Of a stretch of 64,000 nucleotides of DNA, positions 36,101 through 48,448 are shown one piece after another. Each line of letters opens with the position of its first letter. Position 1 is the stretch's first letter. Location: contig NC_092198.1 in NCBI RefSeq assembly GCF_043641665.1, forward strand, positions 1,837,001-1,901,000. Direction: 5' to 3'. A program made the translations under genes and the position numbers. The stretch is from Enoplosus armatus (lineage: Eukaryota; Chordata; Actinopteri; Centrarchiformes; Enoplosidae). The notes below the pieces were generated by a model. That model was not told the origin of the DNA. It did not search any database and was given only the letters and a program-made list of their open reading frames with translations.

Positions 36101-37669
36101 TCATCGTCTCTCTGAACTTTCATCATCAGTCCTTCAATCTACGAACACAAACATGACGTTTCTAAGCAACTGAACTGAGTAGAATCTGTTGGATTGATAC
36201 AAGTCAGAATAATCAGGAGAGGTTGTTTTGTTGTAAACAGACGAGAAGACGACAAGCCGACCTGGAACATTCCTCTCAGGCTCTAAAGTGAGCTGTCAAT
36301 CAAAGAGACAGACCTGAATAAACACAGATCATAAATTTAAGCTCCTAAAACGTTTATCTGATAGATTGTCAATCATTTGTCCAGGTCGTCAATACCAGAG
36401 CAGCAATAAAAGGTTTTTCTCTTCTGGTCCCCCCAGACCTCCATAAAGACACGGGAGACGTAAATACATATTCATGTCGAAATGATGAAGAGTTTCTGTC
36501 TTTAAATAATAAATAACTGTGAGTCAGTTTGTGTAAAATGTTGGATTTAGTTGCTGACAGGTAAAGTTTGGACACATTAAAGATCTCTTGGACTTTCCGT
36601 TGAAGTCATTCAGTTTGTTTAAAGGTTTCACTAAGAATGAGTCGAGTCACTCGCCTCCCTGATCGCTAAAACCACAGGAAATCTCCTGAACAAAGCTGTG
36701 AGCTGCTTCAGGAAACAACATGTTATTGATCAAACCTGAGAACAAAATGGCTCCCTCAGAGAAGGATTCATTCGCTTCCTTCTGACCATTTAAAAGTGCA
36801 GCAAATAGACGATCTAAAAAAGGATTCAGAGAGGATTCGACGCTGTGTTCAGATTCATTTAAATGCTACCCCGACCTCGGTGGATCTACACAGAGGAGGA
36901 CTCTTTGGGTAAGAGGTTGTATATACGTGCCGATGAGTAGAGTTTGATCCCTGATTTAAGGAAACGACATGAGGAAAGCTCCACCTGTCCCCCCCCCTCT
37001 CCCTGTCGCTGCACCGGACGGCTTCCTGGTAGTTGACGTGTAAAATGTAGAAGGTCGTTCCTGAGATCTCCTGAGATTCATGGAGTCCGGCTAGTTAGAA
37101 ACAACTAAACACGAGTTGTATGTTGTCCCAGAGAAGACGCAAACACAGGCCGGCGATCATCAGTCACTCTTTACGAGGATACCTTTCAAATAACCCGGGA
37201 CGGCATGCCAAGAGAGAGCAACGCACATGTGCAGAAATATGCAAATTGGTTTGACTTTGACATGAGAGCGGGAACATGTGGTTGCCTGGTTGAAGTGAAG
37301 AAAAAGAAAACAGCCTCTGCTTCAAGATGGTAACGATCCCCATTATCTTTAAGAAGTTGCACTCTTGACTTGGAAAACAGTCCAGTGGATTATTGAGCAA
37401 TCAGCGTGAGAGAAAACGACCTTTAACGCAGGATAGCACCGTTTCTGCAGGTCGTCCTGCCAGGTAGCTGCTTTGTTACTTCAGGTGTAATCGTTTCCTC
37501 ATCATGTTGAGCTAAATGAGGCGTCTCATCGCACTCTGTCACGGCTAACAGGTTCATTGGCTTAATAGTTGCATCGTGGCTCAGGAAATGTCTGTTTACT
37601 GTGACTTCCTGCACTGAAGTTGCTGATTACTGAACACCTGCAGCCACTGTGTCTCCTGCCGACTCCACA
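33101..37669. other. Intergenic, no gene recognised
   Basis: Includes C/G runs at about 33797 and 35077 and a GGGA-rich stretch (35085-35100). No exon recognised. Confidence 0.5.
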
Positions 37670-38080
37670 TGATGGCTGAGACTGTGTGGAGGGCTGGCGT
37701 CAGATTACCAGCCTCTGGTTTCTATCTGGTGTCCCCATGATAGTGAAATGGTCTCTGTAAAAGAAGCTGGAGGTTTGCTGGCTGACAGTTAGTCCAGGCT
37801 CCAATGGCAACAAGCAGAGGCCGTGGACGACAGCCCTCCATCCTCTCCGGTCTCGTGCCTTTTGGTCCAGTTGCTGCCATGACAGCCCCTGAGTGGAGGG
37901 GATGATTGCTATTATTTGACTTTTAGTTTCCCTGCAGGCCAGTAGCAAACGTTCTGTGTCCCAGTAAGGGTCCATGGCGGAGGGGTTGGGAGCCCCTGCA
38001 CTGTTGGTTGTTATTTGCCATCTCTTACCTCCATGATGGTGCCAGCTGTGACTGCAGAGTATCACACAGTTTACTGTCTG
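37670..38080 (-). other. Open, CpG-poor segment of unknown nature
   Basis: A 121-codon antisense frame (37700-38065) contains ARDRRGWRAVVHGLC. This recalls the A+DRxxWR-V-GLC ending of some LINE reverse-transcriptase ORFs, but no upstream reverse-transcriptase motif is present. It could be a LINE relic, conserved non-coding DNA or chance. Confidence 0.2.
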
Positions 38081-41000
38081 TCATCACGCCTGTCTCTTGT
38101 GTCTGAAATCCTGTTTGTATCATATGTCGGTAAATAAATCGTCCAGGTCGCAGCGGTGCAAATGCCACCATGACAAATTGTGGGAAGTTTTCTGCTCTTT
38201 AAGCCGATCCCTCTAAGATGTGTGCCACATTATATTTGCAGCCACACTAAACTCTGCTTAATTCATCCTCAACATCTTTTTCCAATTAGAGATATCAGAT
38301 CAAAGGTCCGCTCACATCAGAATGGAAACAGCTGGAAATAAAGGTGGTAAATAAGAAATCACAGTGGAGTAAACACTGAAAAAGATCCTTGCGTGACTTC
38401 AGCCGCAGCAGAGGCCTCGTGAAGCTGCAGTGTTCTTTAGCCTACAGTTGAAAAAACAAAAATATTGTCTTGATGAAAAATGGAGGCAGCTCTGGTCTTC
38501 TTTGATGCTTGAAGAGCAAAAAAATTAAACTTTTCCTGAAGGTGGCGGCGGTGTAAAAGCCAATAAATCCAAATGCCGTGTTGATGTCACATTAGAGTCA
38601 GTGTGATAACTGGTTTCCGACTTGTAAACGGCTCCCAAGTCAACGTCCGAGGCATAATTACGACGATCTGAATACAAAGCGCCTAAAAGTCAAACAAACG
38701 TGGACCCATAACGTCAGGCTCAACCTGAGCTGAACTTAAGCTAGGTGTGCTTATGGTCTGGTGTACTTGAAGTTTAAGGTTGTTTAAGGTTAAGGAGTAG
38801 CAGACATCCCGACTTGTTCAGGATTGTCCTGGTTTCTGTCTCCGTTTTCATCCACAATTAAAATGATAGTTATAATATTATAATATACTTGCTTACGTTG
38901 ACGTTCATCATGTTCTGTCCCTCTGGTGATTACCTGACCCAATACAGAAACATTAACAACGCTCAATTCAACACGGATTCGTCTGCATGTGTGTCGATCA
39001 ATCAATGTGTCGTTGTCAAGGCTGTTGCTAGGCAATGAGTCACAGGCAAGCGTTAAAGCGTTCACGGTGTTTAAAGGTGCGCTCAGTAGGTGTGCTAAGA
39101 AATAACTGTTCCCACTAAAATCCTCCTGGACATGCAAAGAATATGAGATGTGAACCTTGAAGCTGCTGCAGGCAGCAGCGTCCGTGTTGTCCAGGTGTGA
39201 AGCACATGTTTCATAGGAAAACCTGAACACAGACACTTTATTTGGCTCAATCACACAGATGGTCTGAGATGTTCACCACCACGCCTGAACTGGGACCTTA
39301 CACTGGATCTGAACCTGCTTTTGGACTCCGTCAGTGCACAGTCAGATGGATGTGTGTGTTTGTACCTGTTGCTGTGTTTGCAGGGTTTGAATGAACACCT
39401 GCCAACAAGCGAACCAAACGTGGACAGAAATGAACCGCGGCAGGTAACACTGTCAGGTTCCCGGCCAACTGGGCAGGAGATGAATCAGGCTCTCGATCTG
39501 ATGCGTCTGTTTCACGGGCTGCATCCATCTGCGCTTTAACGCTCTGCACCTTTGCATCCTGGTACTTGTCTTTAAAGTGCTGCTCAGGCGGCCCAGAGGC
39601 CAAACACAACAGACCAAAGCCAGGACAAAAAGAAGGTGTTTTCTCTTTTCCACCGAGCGAGCGCACGGCGAGGACGAGACGACGACTCACTACGTTTGAA
39701 ATGTTTTTTAAAAACTAGAAGTTATCGTACGCTCAGCTGATTTAAAAGGAGCTATAAATAGTTCTGGCTTCACATGTTGATGGGCCGCTCCAAAGGAAGC
39801 TAATGTATGCTATTGAAATCCTGTGACTACGAGGCTAACAGCAGGAAGAATGCGCGGACACTCCCAAGTCGGAATAACAGGAGGTTTTCCTGCCGACGTT
39901 GTGTGAACGCAGCTGCAGAGCTGTTTTATTGGTTCTTCTTTTCTTCATTTGATTTCAGCCTTTTCACGTTTTTGTTTTGCAGGATGTTACACAGACGTGA
40001 GCAGCTCCTTCTCAGAGTTTTAAATCTTTTACGAGTTTGTTTCTTTTACGCGGAACGTCAAAAAAACAATCCTCAGTGTTGTTCTCAGTTACGTTAATGA
40101 TTTATTCACCGCTGACTGCTTTATTAACACGAACAAATCAAACCTGACGGGTCCAAACTTCTGACACAACCGTGATAAATTTGTTCACAAGAGGAAACAC
40201 TTTTAGATTTTTGGTGATTTCTGTTTTTCGTCCAGCTGCATTTCAAAAGATCGACATCCTCCAGGATGGATCTCCGAGCTTCACCTTGAGATAAAACTAA
40301 TTTTATGAACCAACAGTTTCTTCTGTTCTGACAGCGTGACCGTTACACAAAGTTTAAATTTACTGACCTGAGAAACAGAGGGAGAACGCTTTGATTGATG
40401 AGGGATGTTAAATTTACATTTATTCTCTGCTTCATGTCAAAAGAGAGATAACAATAGAAAATATGTGAGGAACTTAACTGCCAATCATTAAACTTTGAGA
40501 CAATTTGACTAAATAACGCACAGAAAACTAAATGAACGGAGCAAAAGATCAAGGCAGCGATATTTCTTTACAGCCGGGCAAAGATCCATGAATGTGGAGA
40601 AAGTGGAGAGAAATGAGGTTGTCAGGATAATTACCTCCATTAAGTTTAGATTTGGACTCTATCTAACTCCCTCTGGGGCCGAAGTAAAAGCCTCAATTCA
40701 TCTCTTTGGGGGTTTTTTCTGCCATAATAATAGACGGTGACGCTAAACTCACTTTTCTGTGCTCCCGTCTGACGCGAGGAAACAAAACTGGATAATTTAT
40801 TATCTGAGTGAACTTTTGCCCTCATCAGCCGTCAGGTGTTTGTGAAATTATCTTCAGTGGAGGAATCTGGCAGAGTCGCGACTGTAATCTCCAGATTTCT
40901 GTTTGTGATGATGTCTTTCGTATCTATACACAACATCTGGATTCTGTGCGTTTAATCCTTTTTAATAAACTCTGTATTTTCACTCTCAACGTGTGGATTC

Positions 41001-42649
41001 CACTGGGAGCATCTTGGTTGACGCATTTACCACAAAAAACTGCAAATAACAAATGGTCCGACCAAAATATTTTACAGGTTCGTCTCACCCAAATTGCGAC
41101 GCAATTATCTCTCTCACTGGTTTGGGAACAAGTGATATCATGTGCAATTTTGTTTATTTTAGACTCTCTGGCTCTTGTGAAAGTTTATTACGGCAGTTTT
41201 CATTTTGATGATGCTGCTTGTGTCTGTGTATTAGTTTGTGTGAGAAATAAAACATGTTGAAAAGCAACAGTAAAAATATTATCAAGATGGAATGAGTCTC
41301 TTCAACAGGAAAAAATACTTAAAATGTTATATTTAGATGCGTTGTTTCATTTATTTGTGCTTCTGTGTCTCATTTGCTGCACAAAGCAGCTGCATTAAAT
41401 AAGCCTGAATGATGCTGATTGATCTGCCAGTACAACAATTCATGCTCAGTTTGGGGAAAATAACAAAATGTTGTAATTCAAAGTCCTAAACCAAAGAAAA
41501 GAGAAAACAACAGAAATATTGTGAAACTTAAAGAATTAGCTAATACAGAACACAGAAGAGCAGCAGGTGAAAGTGTTTTCGGCTGTCAAGTGTTAATACT
41601 GAACTCAGCAGACTCCAACTTCAGATCAGAGTGTGATCATGAGCTCAAACAGCTCTCTCTGCATTCAACAAAAACCAGATTGTACTCAGGCTTGGGTTCA
41701 CATAGCCGGTTCCATTTTTATAAAATACCCCGATTCACCGAGGCCAACGAATCCCTCATCGAGTCTTTCATCCACAGTCTCTCTCTTCTGTTTCTTTGAA
41801 TATTGATCTCGTGGATCCGCCGTATTCTGTGACCCGTCTGTGACCTTTAGTTGACATTTGCTGAATGATAACTTAGAATTAATATTGTGTTGTTGTTGTT
41901 TTAGCTTCTACGGCTTCTGCAGCTGCAGGACACCTGATTCGACTCCTATCGGCCGATCCATCATAGTTAGTAACAGCCCCGATCCACGACAGTAGTGCTA
42001 TTGATCAGGGTTCTCCCCTAACGTAGAAGGACCATCCAAAACACAGCTTCACCTGTCAGGGTGTGAGGGCGGGGCACAGCAGCAGGGAAGTGTCCATCCG
42101 GGGGGGCCTGAGGCCTGACATTTGCTGGCTGGTATTTCTTTAGTACAGATACTAGAACTTCAGAGCTACAGCCTCCGCTGAAGCCTGCTATCCAGCTCTG
42201 CGTCCTCTGGCATGCAAAGAAGTGAAGAAACAGGAAGAGAAGGAGTCAAACTAGGTGAAGAGAAAAAAAAAACAGCCTGCAGGAACTCTTTGGTAACAAA
42301 AAGGTGGAAGATATAAAGCCTCAGCTGTTCCAGGGAGCAGAACCGTGGTGGTGAATTCACAGTGGAGGTCTCACTGCACCAGACGCTACGACCGCAAACC
42401 TTTCGTAATGTGGCCGACACCACATGAGGCTGCCTCCCAGTCTCTTCAGGGGAGACTTACTGGTAAAAAAACAATTATTAGAATTCCACTGTGAGCTGGC
42501 TTTTATTCTGAAAGGAAATAAGAGGTTGAACACAAAAAGGCGTTTGAGCTTCGTCTGTCCTGAATGTGTCTTTTGTTCATCAAGTCTTCAGTTTTCTGAT
42601 TAGACGAGCAAGAAGGTAAAAGATTTGAAACTAAACGGCAAAGGCTTTT
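38081..42649. other. Intergenic, no gene recognised
   Basis: Contains an X-box word at 39024. Segments such as 38150-38400 and 40570-40800 are AT-rich with homeodomain-type words (ATTA, AATTA) and could be regulatory, but nothing can be shown. The open frames at 38790-39254 (-) and 40808-41260 (+) have no domains. Confidence 0.45.
39024..39036 (+). promoter_or_regulatory. RFX X-box-like site (GTTGCTAGGCAAT)
   Basis: One mismatch from the perfect 13-base palindrome GTTGCTAGGCAAC. Confidence 0.4.
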
Positions 42650-43020
42650 ATTCACGCTATGGTTCTTGTGCATGAGAGTGTTGGTCTGTCGGTCACTTTG
42701 GTCCAGACCAAGCAGCAACCTCCGGGTCAAAATGCCAAACTTGAGGCTTCCAAACAGGCAGTCCTCACACCAACAGGGGACGTCACGGTGGCCACGTCCA
42801 CTTCTTTTAAACAGTCTGTGGTCCAGAATGAAATAGCTCAACAACTGCTGGATGGATTGTGATGAAATGATGTGCAGACATTCATGCTCAAGAAGAGCAG
42901 CTTGTAAATATCATTATCGATATCACTGTGAGCATGTTAGCATGCTGACCGTAGCATTTAGCTCACAGCGCCATAGTGCCAAAATAAATACAGCCTCACG
43001 GAGCTGCTAGCATGACTATT
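42650..43020 (+). repeat. Copy of the 'GGTGGCGCTA' dispersed family
   Basis: In order: tgtctgtcggtcactttggtccagacc-type start, ctcaacaactgctggatgga, gtgcagacattcatgctc, gagcatgttagcatgctgacc, atttagctcacagcgcc and acagcctcacggagctgctagcatga. This is the fullest of the three copies in the window. It carries no protein; the + strand frame at 42659-42862 is a by-product. Confidence 0.75.
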
Positions 43021-43094
43021 TATTATTTTAGACAACCAAAATATCACTCACCTCATCATCTCACGGTCATCCTTAAAAAATGTTGTCTAGCTGG

Positions 43095-43170
43095 TGAAGT
43101 AAGTGGAACATTTAGCTGCTGAAGAGCCAGATATGTTTCTCAGGCGTTGGTGGAGAGCTTTGATAATAAG
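43095..43170 (+). repeat. Fragment of the 'AGCCAGATGTTTCCCTCAG' dispersed family
   Basis: Reads gtggaacatttagctgctga, agagccagatatgtttctcagg and gttggtggagagc, as in the copy at 21.66 kb. Confidence 0.6.
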
Positions 43171-44019
43171 ACATATTCTCCAGCAATAATCAGAAAGGGC
43201 TGTATGGATTATCAACATGAAGTGATCTGTCAACGCTCCTCTTTAGTCTTAATTTAAAACCAACATCTGCAACATTTCTGTCTTCTTTGGGATGTTTTAC
43301 AACATCTTACAAGTTAATAATAAATCCCAGGACAAAATGAAAACATTAATTATGAAACAAATGAAACACATTCCAGAGGAGAGTACAGATGTGTTTAAAA
43401 AGACGTATTTATATTTATGTTGTGGCTGCCGACGCTAATTAAGTGTTAATAATATTAATTCCTACAGTTAAGGCCTCAGTGTGACTCATAACTTCAAACA
43501 CATGTATTGAATCTTTCTGCAGCTCATTTTGCCAGAAATGACCACCGACAGTATTTTAAGTGTCTGCATTAGTCGTCTCGGCTGCAGATAGAAATCATTT
43601 TATTGTCTGTAATAACTTGAAGTGTGGCTGCGTGCACGTGACATGTTCCACCTCTCATTCTTTATTCATTAATAGAACAAAGGCGGATTAATTAAAGAGT
43701 GACAGCTAAACCACAGAGAAGACAGTTTTGCACATATAGATTCTTCTTTATTTGTCGTTGATGCCACAAACTATTTTAAATCTATCTTAAATTCTGCAGA
43801 ACTCAGCGGCTTCATCCTCACAAACTGGCCAAACCTTTTCAAATTTTAAATTCTAAACGTTACTGTTGATTAATTTCTAATTGGTTTAATTTAATCTAAT
43901 CTATTTAATTGTTTCAGCTCTATTTTTTTTTAATAAATCTAAATAAACCTTAAAGTAATATGAAGACATTTTACTGACCCTCTGCAAGGCATCAAATGTG
44001 GTTCTGAAAAGTGTGTTTC
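43171..44019. other. Intergenic, no gene recognised
   Basis: AT-rich; the part from 43420 to 43700 has several homeodomain-type words (GGATTAATTAAAG, CATTAATAG). No exon recognised. Confidence 0.45.
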
Positions 44020-44170
44020 TTGCTTCGTCGTGGAGGATGACAACTCTGAGGATGACGATTCGGGACGTCGTGTACACGATATGCACCGCGTTGCTAGGCA
44101 ACATGGACTCCGAAAGACTCCTCGTCCACCGAGGCTAACGAGTTAGCGAGCTAGCGAGCGGGTAACTTAA
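44020..44170. promoter_or_regulatory. CpG-rich patch with a perfect RFX X-box, candidate promoter
   Basis: CpG dinucleotides are clustered here in an otherwise AT-rich region, and the patch contains the perfect palindrome GTTGCTAGGCAAC at 44090-44102. On the reverse strand an ATG overlapping the X-box opens a frame (MLPSNAVHIVYTTSRIVILR...) that could be cut by a GTCAGT donor near 43980. On the + strand only ten codons follow the ATG at 44103. RFX sites mark promoters of ciliary genes, but no downstream gene is seen. Confidence 0.35.
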
Positions 44171-45872
44171 TGGAAGAAACACAAAGGCAGAGGGAACATC
44201 AACGTTTTCCTCCGACGTATTGTAAAATAATGAACAAAAACTCAATAAATAAAAATAAAACTACAATATATGAACTTAGCATCCACAGACAAACGAACTT
44301 CCACGGCCCCCGCCTTTTCTGAAAACATCAAAACTCCCACAAGAGGGGGGGGGCGTTCACATGGACTCCTCTGGTAAACAACGAGTTGAATCCCTTAGTT
44401 ACACTTTTCTTGTTTTAAATGTTCCTGTTTTTGGAGGCGACTCCTCCAATCAGATGCTTTGATTTTAATTGATTATCAAAATAGTTGCAGATTAATTTTC
44501 TGCTTTGATCAATCAGTTAAAAAACATAAATATTCAGCTCTGCGTGAAATGAAATCTTCAGCTGTAGGAAACTAATTCAGAATAACAACCTTAAAGTCCG
44601 TTTTGGTGAAATTGTGTTTTATTTCTCACCTCATGTCCGTGTTGAGGGTTTCTGTTCTGACTCTTTCCACCAGCTCTGAGCTCTGAGCCCCACAGCTGTG
44701 GAAAATGAAGATAACGAGTCTCATTTGTCAGCGAGGGTTTAAACAGCAGAAGCCGACGCTGATGGAGAGTTTGGAAGTGAACGAACTGAAGCAGTCTGAG
44801 GTCAGAGACACATGAAATCACAACACAGAGCTGCAATGTTTCAGTGATTTTACTCTTAATTTCACAGCATGTCAGCAGCCTCTTTCCTCAGGTTGTTGTA
44901 AACACAGCAGACAGTAGATGCTCTGTTTCCTGTATTAGTAAACTGCAGGGAGGTGGTTTGAAAGATTGGGATTGTTATATTGTCTATATAAAGAGTGAGT
45001 ATTTACCTTTATACATGCAGAAGATATACATCAGAGTGACGACTGGTGTGTAGAAGTCTACTGTGAGAATAGGTTATTGATCAGAATTGAATATGATGTT
45101 TATAAATCTCTGTATATCAGAAGATGTGAGTGAGCATATTCGATCTCTTGGCTTTTATAAATATGGACGCACACATCTGAAACAGTAAACTGAACTGAGG
45201 GATCCTAAACCTGAGATTTGCAGCCTTGTGTAAAGCTCAGAATTCAACACGTGCGATGTCAGCACCCGTCAGTTACATAACACCTGTCAAACTGTCACGT
45301 TTGTCTGATGAGAAACAGTCTGAACCTGAAACTGAGCGTTAAAGACAAACAGTTTAGTCGTCCTGCAGCAGCTCAGTGAGGTTGTGTCAGAGCAGATGCT
45401 GAGATTTCTGGGACGTCTGTTTGGCAGCGTCGCTCTCGGAGCCACAGACCAGTGACGCATTTAAATTTTCATCCTGACAACCAGCAGAAACATTTATCCA
45501 TCAGGGGAAAAGGAGAGTTTTTTAGTTATGTTTGGACGTCACCGACAGTTTCGTCACTGATCAACAATTTCTGCTTACGTAACAACTCGCCGATCCAAGA
45601 TGCAGAAGGGTGACGGCAGTTTACGTGTCGTAGATTAATGGCAGTTGTTTGACTGTAATGGAGCATTAGATAAAGAGTTTGCATTTTCTCTGAGGAACCC
45701 CGTCCATACTTTTCTCCCTGCCGGCTAAAATGTGCATGTTCTCTCCAGACAGGAATCACTGGCACTCTGTCGTCGGGTTAAATGTTGTTCGCTCTGACTG
45801 ATGACCTCTTTTTTTGGAGATATTGTCTTTCCAGACGCGGTCGCCCGGAGGTGAAATGTGGTAGTGGAAAAA
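44171..45872. other. Intergenic, no gene recognised
   Basis: A G run near 44345; otherwise nothing recognised. Confidence 0.5.
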
Positions 45873-45903
45873 TCTCCTCCTCCTCCTCCTCCTCCTCCTC
45901 CTC
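45873..45903. repeat. (TCC)n microsatellite
   Basis: About ten TCC units; the poly-Ser, poly-Pro and poly-Arg frames across it are artefacts. Confidence 0.95.
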
Positions 45904-48376
45904 ATCCACCTCACCTCATCTGTTCTGCTGCCTGTCGGAGCAGCGAGGAGGTAGAGGAACTGATGGAAAATGATATCACCGTGGACCACTACCCACCAGC
46001 CCCTCCACCACCATCTCCCTCTCTGCACATGGTGAGACCCTGTAGAGAGCTCTGCTGACCCCTAATGGCTGCTGGAGGAGCAAGAAACACCAACTGCTAC
46101 TGAAAGCTGAGTCCTGATCCTGGGAAACACATTTAATGTCCGCACGTGAAGTCGTCTCAGTTTGACTGAACACATACTGAATAATTTCCGTCTGATTTTC
46201 TGTGTAAAATATGTGGATTTATTTTGTTTACCAGCTCCAAAAACAGTATGACATGTAGTATGTCGTCCATATTAAATAGAATTAGTGTGTATTGGGGAGT
46301 TTCCCTCTAAAAAAGTGACACTACATAATGCAACATGATTCAAAGCAACAATAAAGCAAATAATACACTTTTTAAAGAGCGTGACTTTACATTCAGCACA
46401 AGGTTTCAGGGTCTTCATCGGGCAACAGGCCAACATGACAAAGAACAAGGTGAACAAACGTGTTCACATCCTGTTTACATCATGCTCAAGTAATGTACAA
46501 TAATATAATGTAATATACAACAAAACCTACGATACGAGCCTCCAGATAAACTGAATGTTAAAATCACCAGCAGCTGCACTGTTATCTTGGATTAGTATTC
46601 AGTTCAAAACAAAAAGGAAGAGGGAGATATTTTTTAAAAAGTATCCATGCTTGCAAGTGCATGACCCCAACATGGATTAACAAAAAGTTATGTATTGTAC
46701 TGATCTGCAGCGAGTTTCAAGTATTCCTTAGAAGTGAACAGAAATCAACATTAAATCTGATGAGATGTACACGATGATGATTAAAGAGACTCCCAGATAC
46801 ACCAGATAGAACAATATATGTGACCTTTCCACTGTGGTTCAGACCAGGAGAATAAACCAACAGTCTGTAGCCTAAAGGCTCCTCAGCTGGATGCATCTGA
46901 GCTACTGGGAACACTTTGTTAACATTTCGCAGGAGACCTGCAAGTAGCTGCAAGTAGAAATAAAATCACAACTCTAAATAAACTAAAAGAAGAGTTACAA
47001 TCACCAACACAAAAAAAAAAACAGGAGAAAAGGGAACGTAACAAAAATGGCCGCCAGGGCTTCCTCTTAAGGTGGAAAAAACAGTAACTTAAAATAATAA
47101 TAATAATAATAAGTCTAACATAATCCCCCCCCCTCTCTCTTTAACATTACAGCTAAAGGGGGACAACAGCAACAGCACAACACATTTCATCAGTTCACCT
47201 GGGGGGGGGGGGGTAACACCCTCAGTTGCAGGTCATATTAACAAGAGACAGCTTCATCTGTTTGTTATTGTGGCAGCAAACTGCACTCATTATTACTCAT
47301 TATCACTCATTAAACATAAATGTACAGGTACCTACCTTGAGGGGCCCGACACTCAGGGGGTCGAATATATGTGCAGCATGTGGGGGGGCGAGGCCTTATT
47401 ACTACAGGAGAATGTAAAATATGTAACTTTAAGATAGATTTTCTTACATGTGACGGGGTCCTGCTCTGAGACAGCAGATGTGCCTGCAGGTCATTTCTGA
47501 ATGACCCCAAACCCTTGACCCAGCTCCAGGGCCACAGACCTGCTGCAACACAGATCCAGGACGAGGCCTGAGGGTTTCACCTGACGGGGGCCGGCAACGT
47601 GACACTGACACCATTCAAAAGGAAAGGAGCGTAAATTCATTTCTTGTGGTATTTTCCCCCCAAATGCTCTGTCTTTTGCCATCGTTGCAGTTCTGAGAGA
47701 TGGATGATCACGACTTCTTCACTCTCCTCATATTCCCTTTCGGTCAAAGCAGCGTGTGCAGTAATCAGGAATAAATCAATCCAGGTTATCAGGCGATCAA
47801 TCCCGCACTTCTGCTGGATGAACAAAGATGAAATACATAGTTTGATCTTGGATTGGTTGAGCTACGAAAAAGGCGCCACTCCAGAAGTTACAACCAGCTG
47901 AAGAATCACCTCACGTGTTTTGTCTTTTGAGTAAATGCATTGGCTGAATATATCATTTTAATTTCTCTGTAAAGAAAACTGGTTCTTGAGTTTTCAAAAA
48001 TACACTTATTAACAAATGTAGCTGCAGGGCGAAAACAAAAACAAGCAAAAGAAAAGAAAAATGTTAGTTTATGACAAGTCAAACCAAAAACGGTCAAAGA
48101 AAAAGGCAAACTCTGTCTTTAACTGAAGGTTTACAGAAGAAAAACCTCACGACTGCGTCACTTGCTTCTATTTCCAAGTCATGGGAAAATGTACACAAGA
48201 GAAAAAATGCAGACGCTTCTCCAAAACAAAACCCAAAAAAGGGAAAAAAAAACTGATAAACAGTGAAGTGGATGTGTTGTCTCACCTGCAGGTTTCCCTC
48301 CATCCTGCTGCTCTCTGCAGTGACGACACCAGTTCACGTAAAGGTTTTGTTTTCCAGCATTCTCCACATTCCTCAG
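45904..48376. other. Intergenic, no gene recognised
   Basis: Contains an AAT array (47092-47112), a C run near 47126 and a 13-base G run (47201-47213). No exon recognised. Confidence 0.5.
47092..47112. repeat. (AAT)n microsatellite
   Basis: Seven AAT units. Confidence 0.9.
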
Positions 48377-48414
48377 GGTGTGTGTGTGTGTGGTGTGTGT
48401 GTGTGTGTGTGTGT

Positions 48415-48447
<33 letters not shown>
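48377..48447. repeat. Compound (GT)n microsatellite
   Basis: About 70 bases of GT repeat with two GG interruptions (tggtg) that divide it into three blocks. Z-DNA-forming purine-pyrimidine alternation. Confidence 0.95.

Positions 48448-48448
<1 letters not shown>

Noticed and set aside
38790..39254. 154-codon antisense frame
   Set aside because: No recognisable domain or splice context; codon content looks random.
40808..41260. 150-codon + strand frame
   Set aside because: No recognisable domain; contains many Cys/Phe/Leu residues expected from AT-rich random sequence.
45756..46058. Poly-Ser, poly-Pro and poly-Arg frames
   Set aside because: Produced by the TCC microsatellite at 45873-45903.
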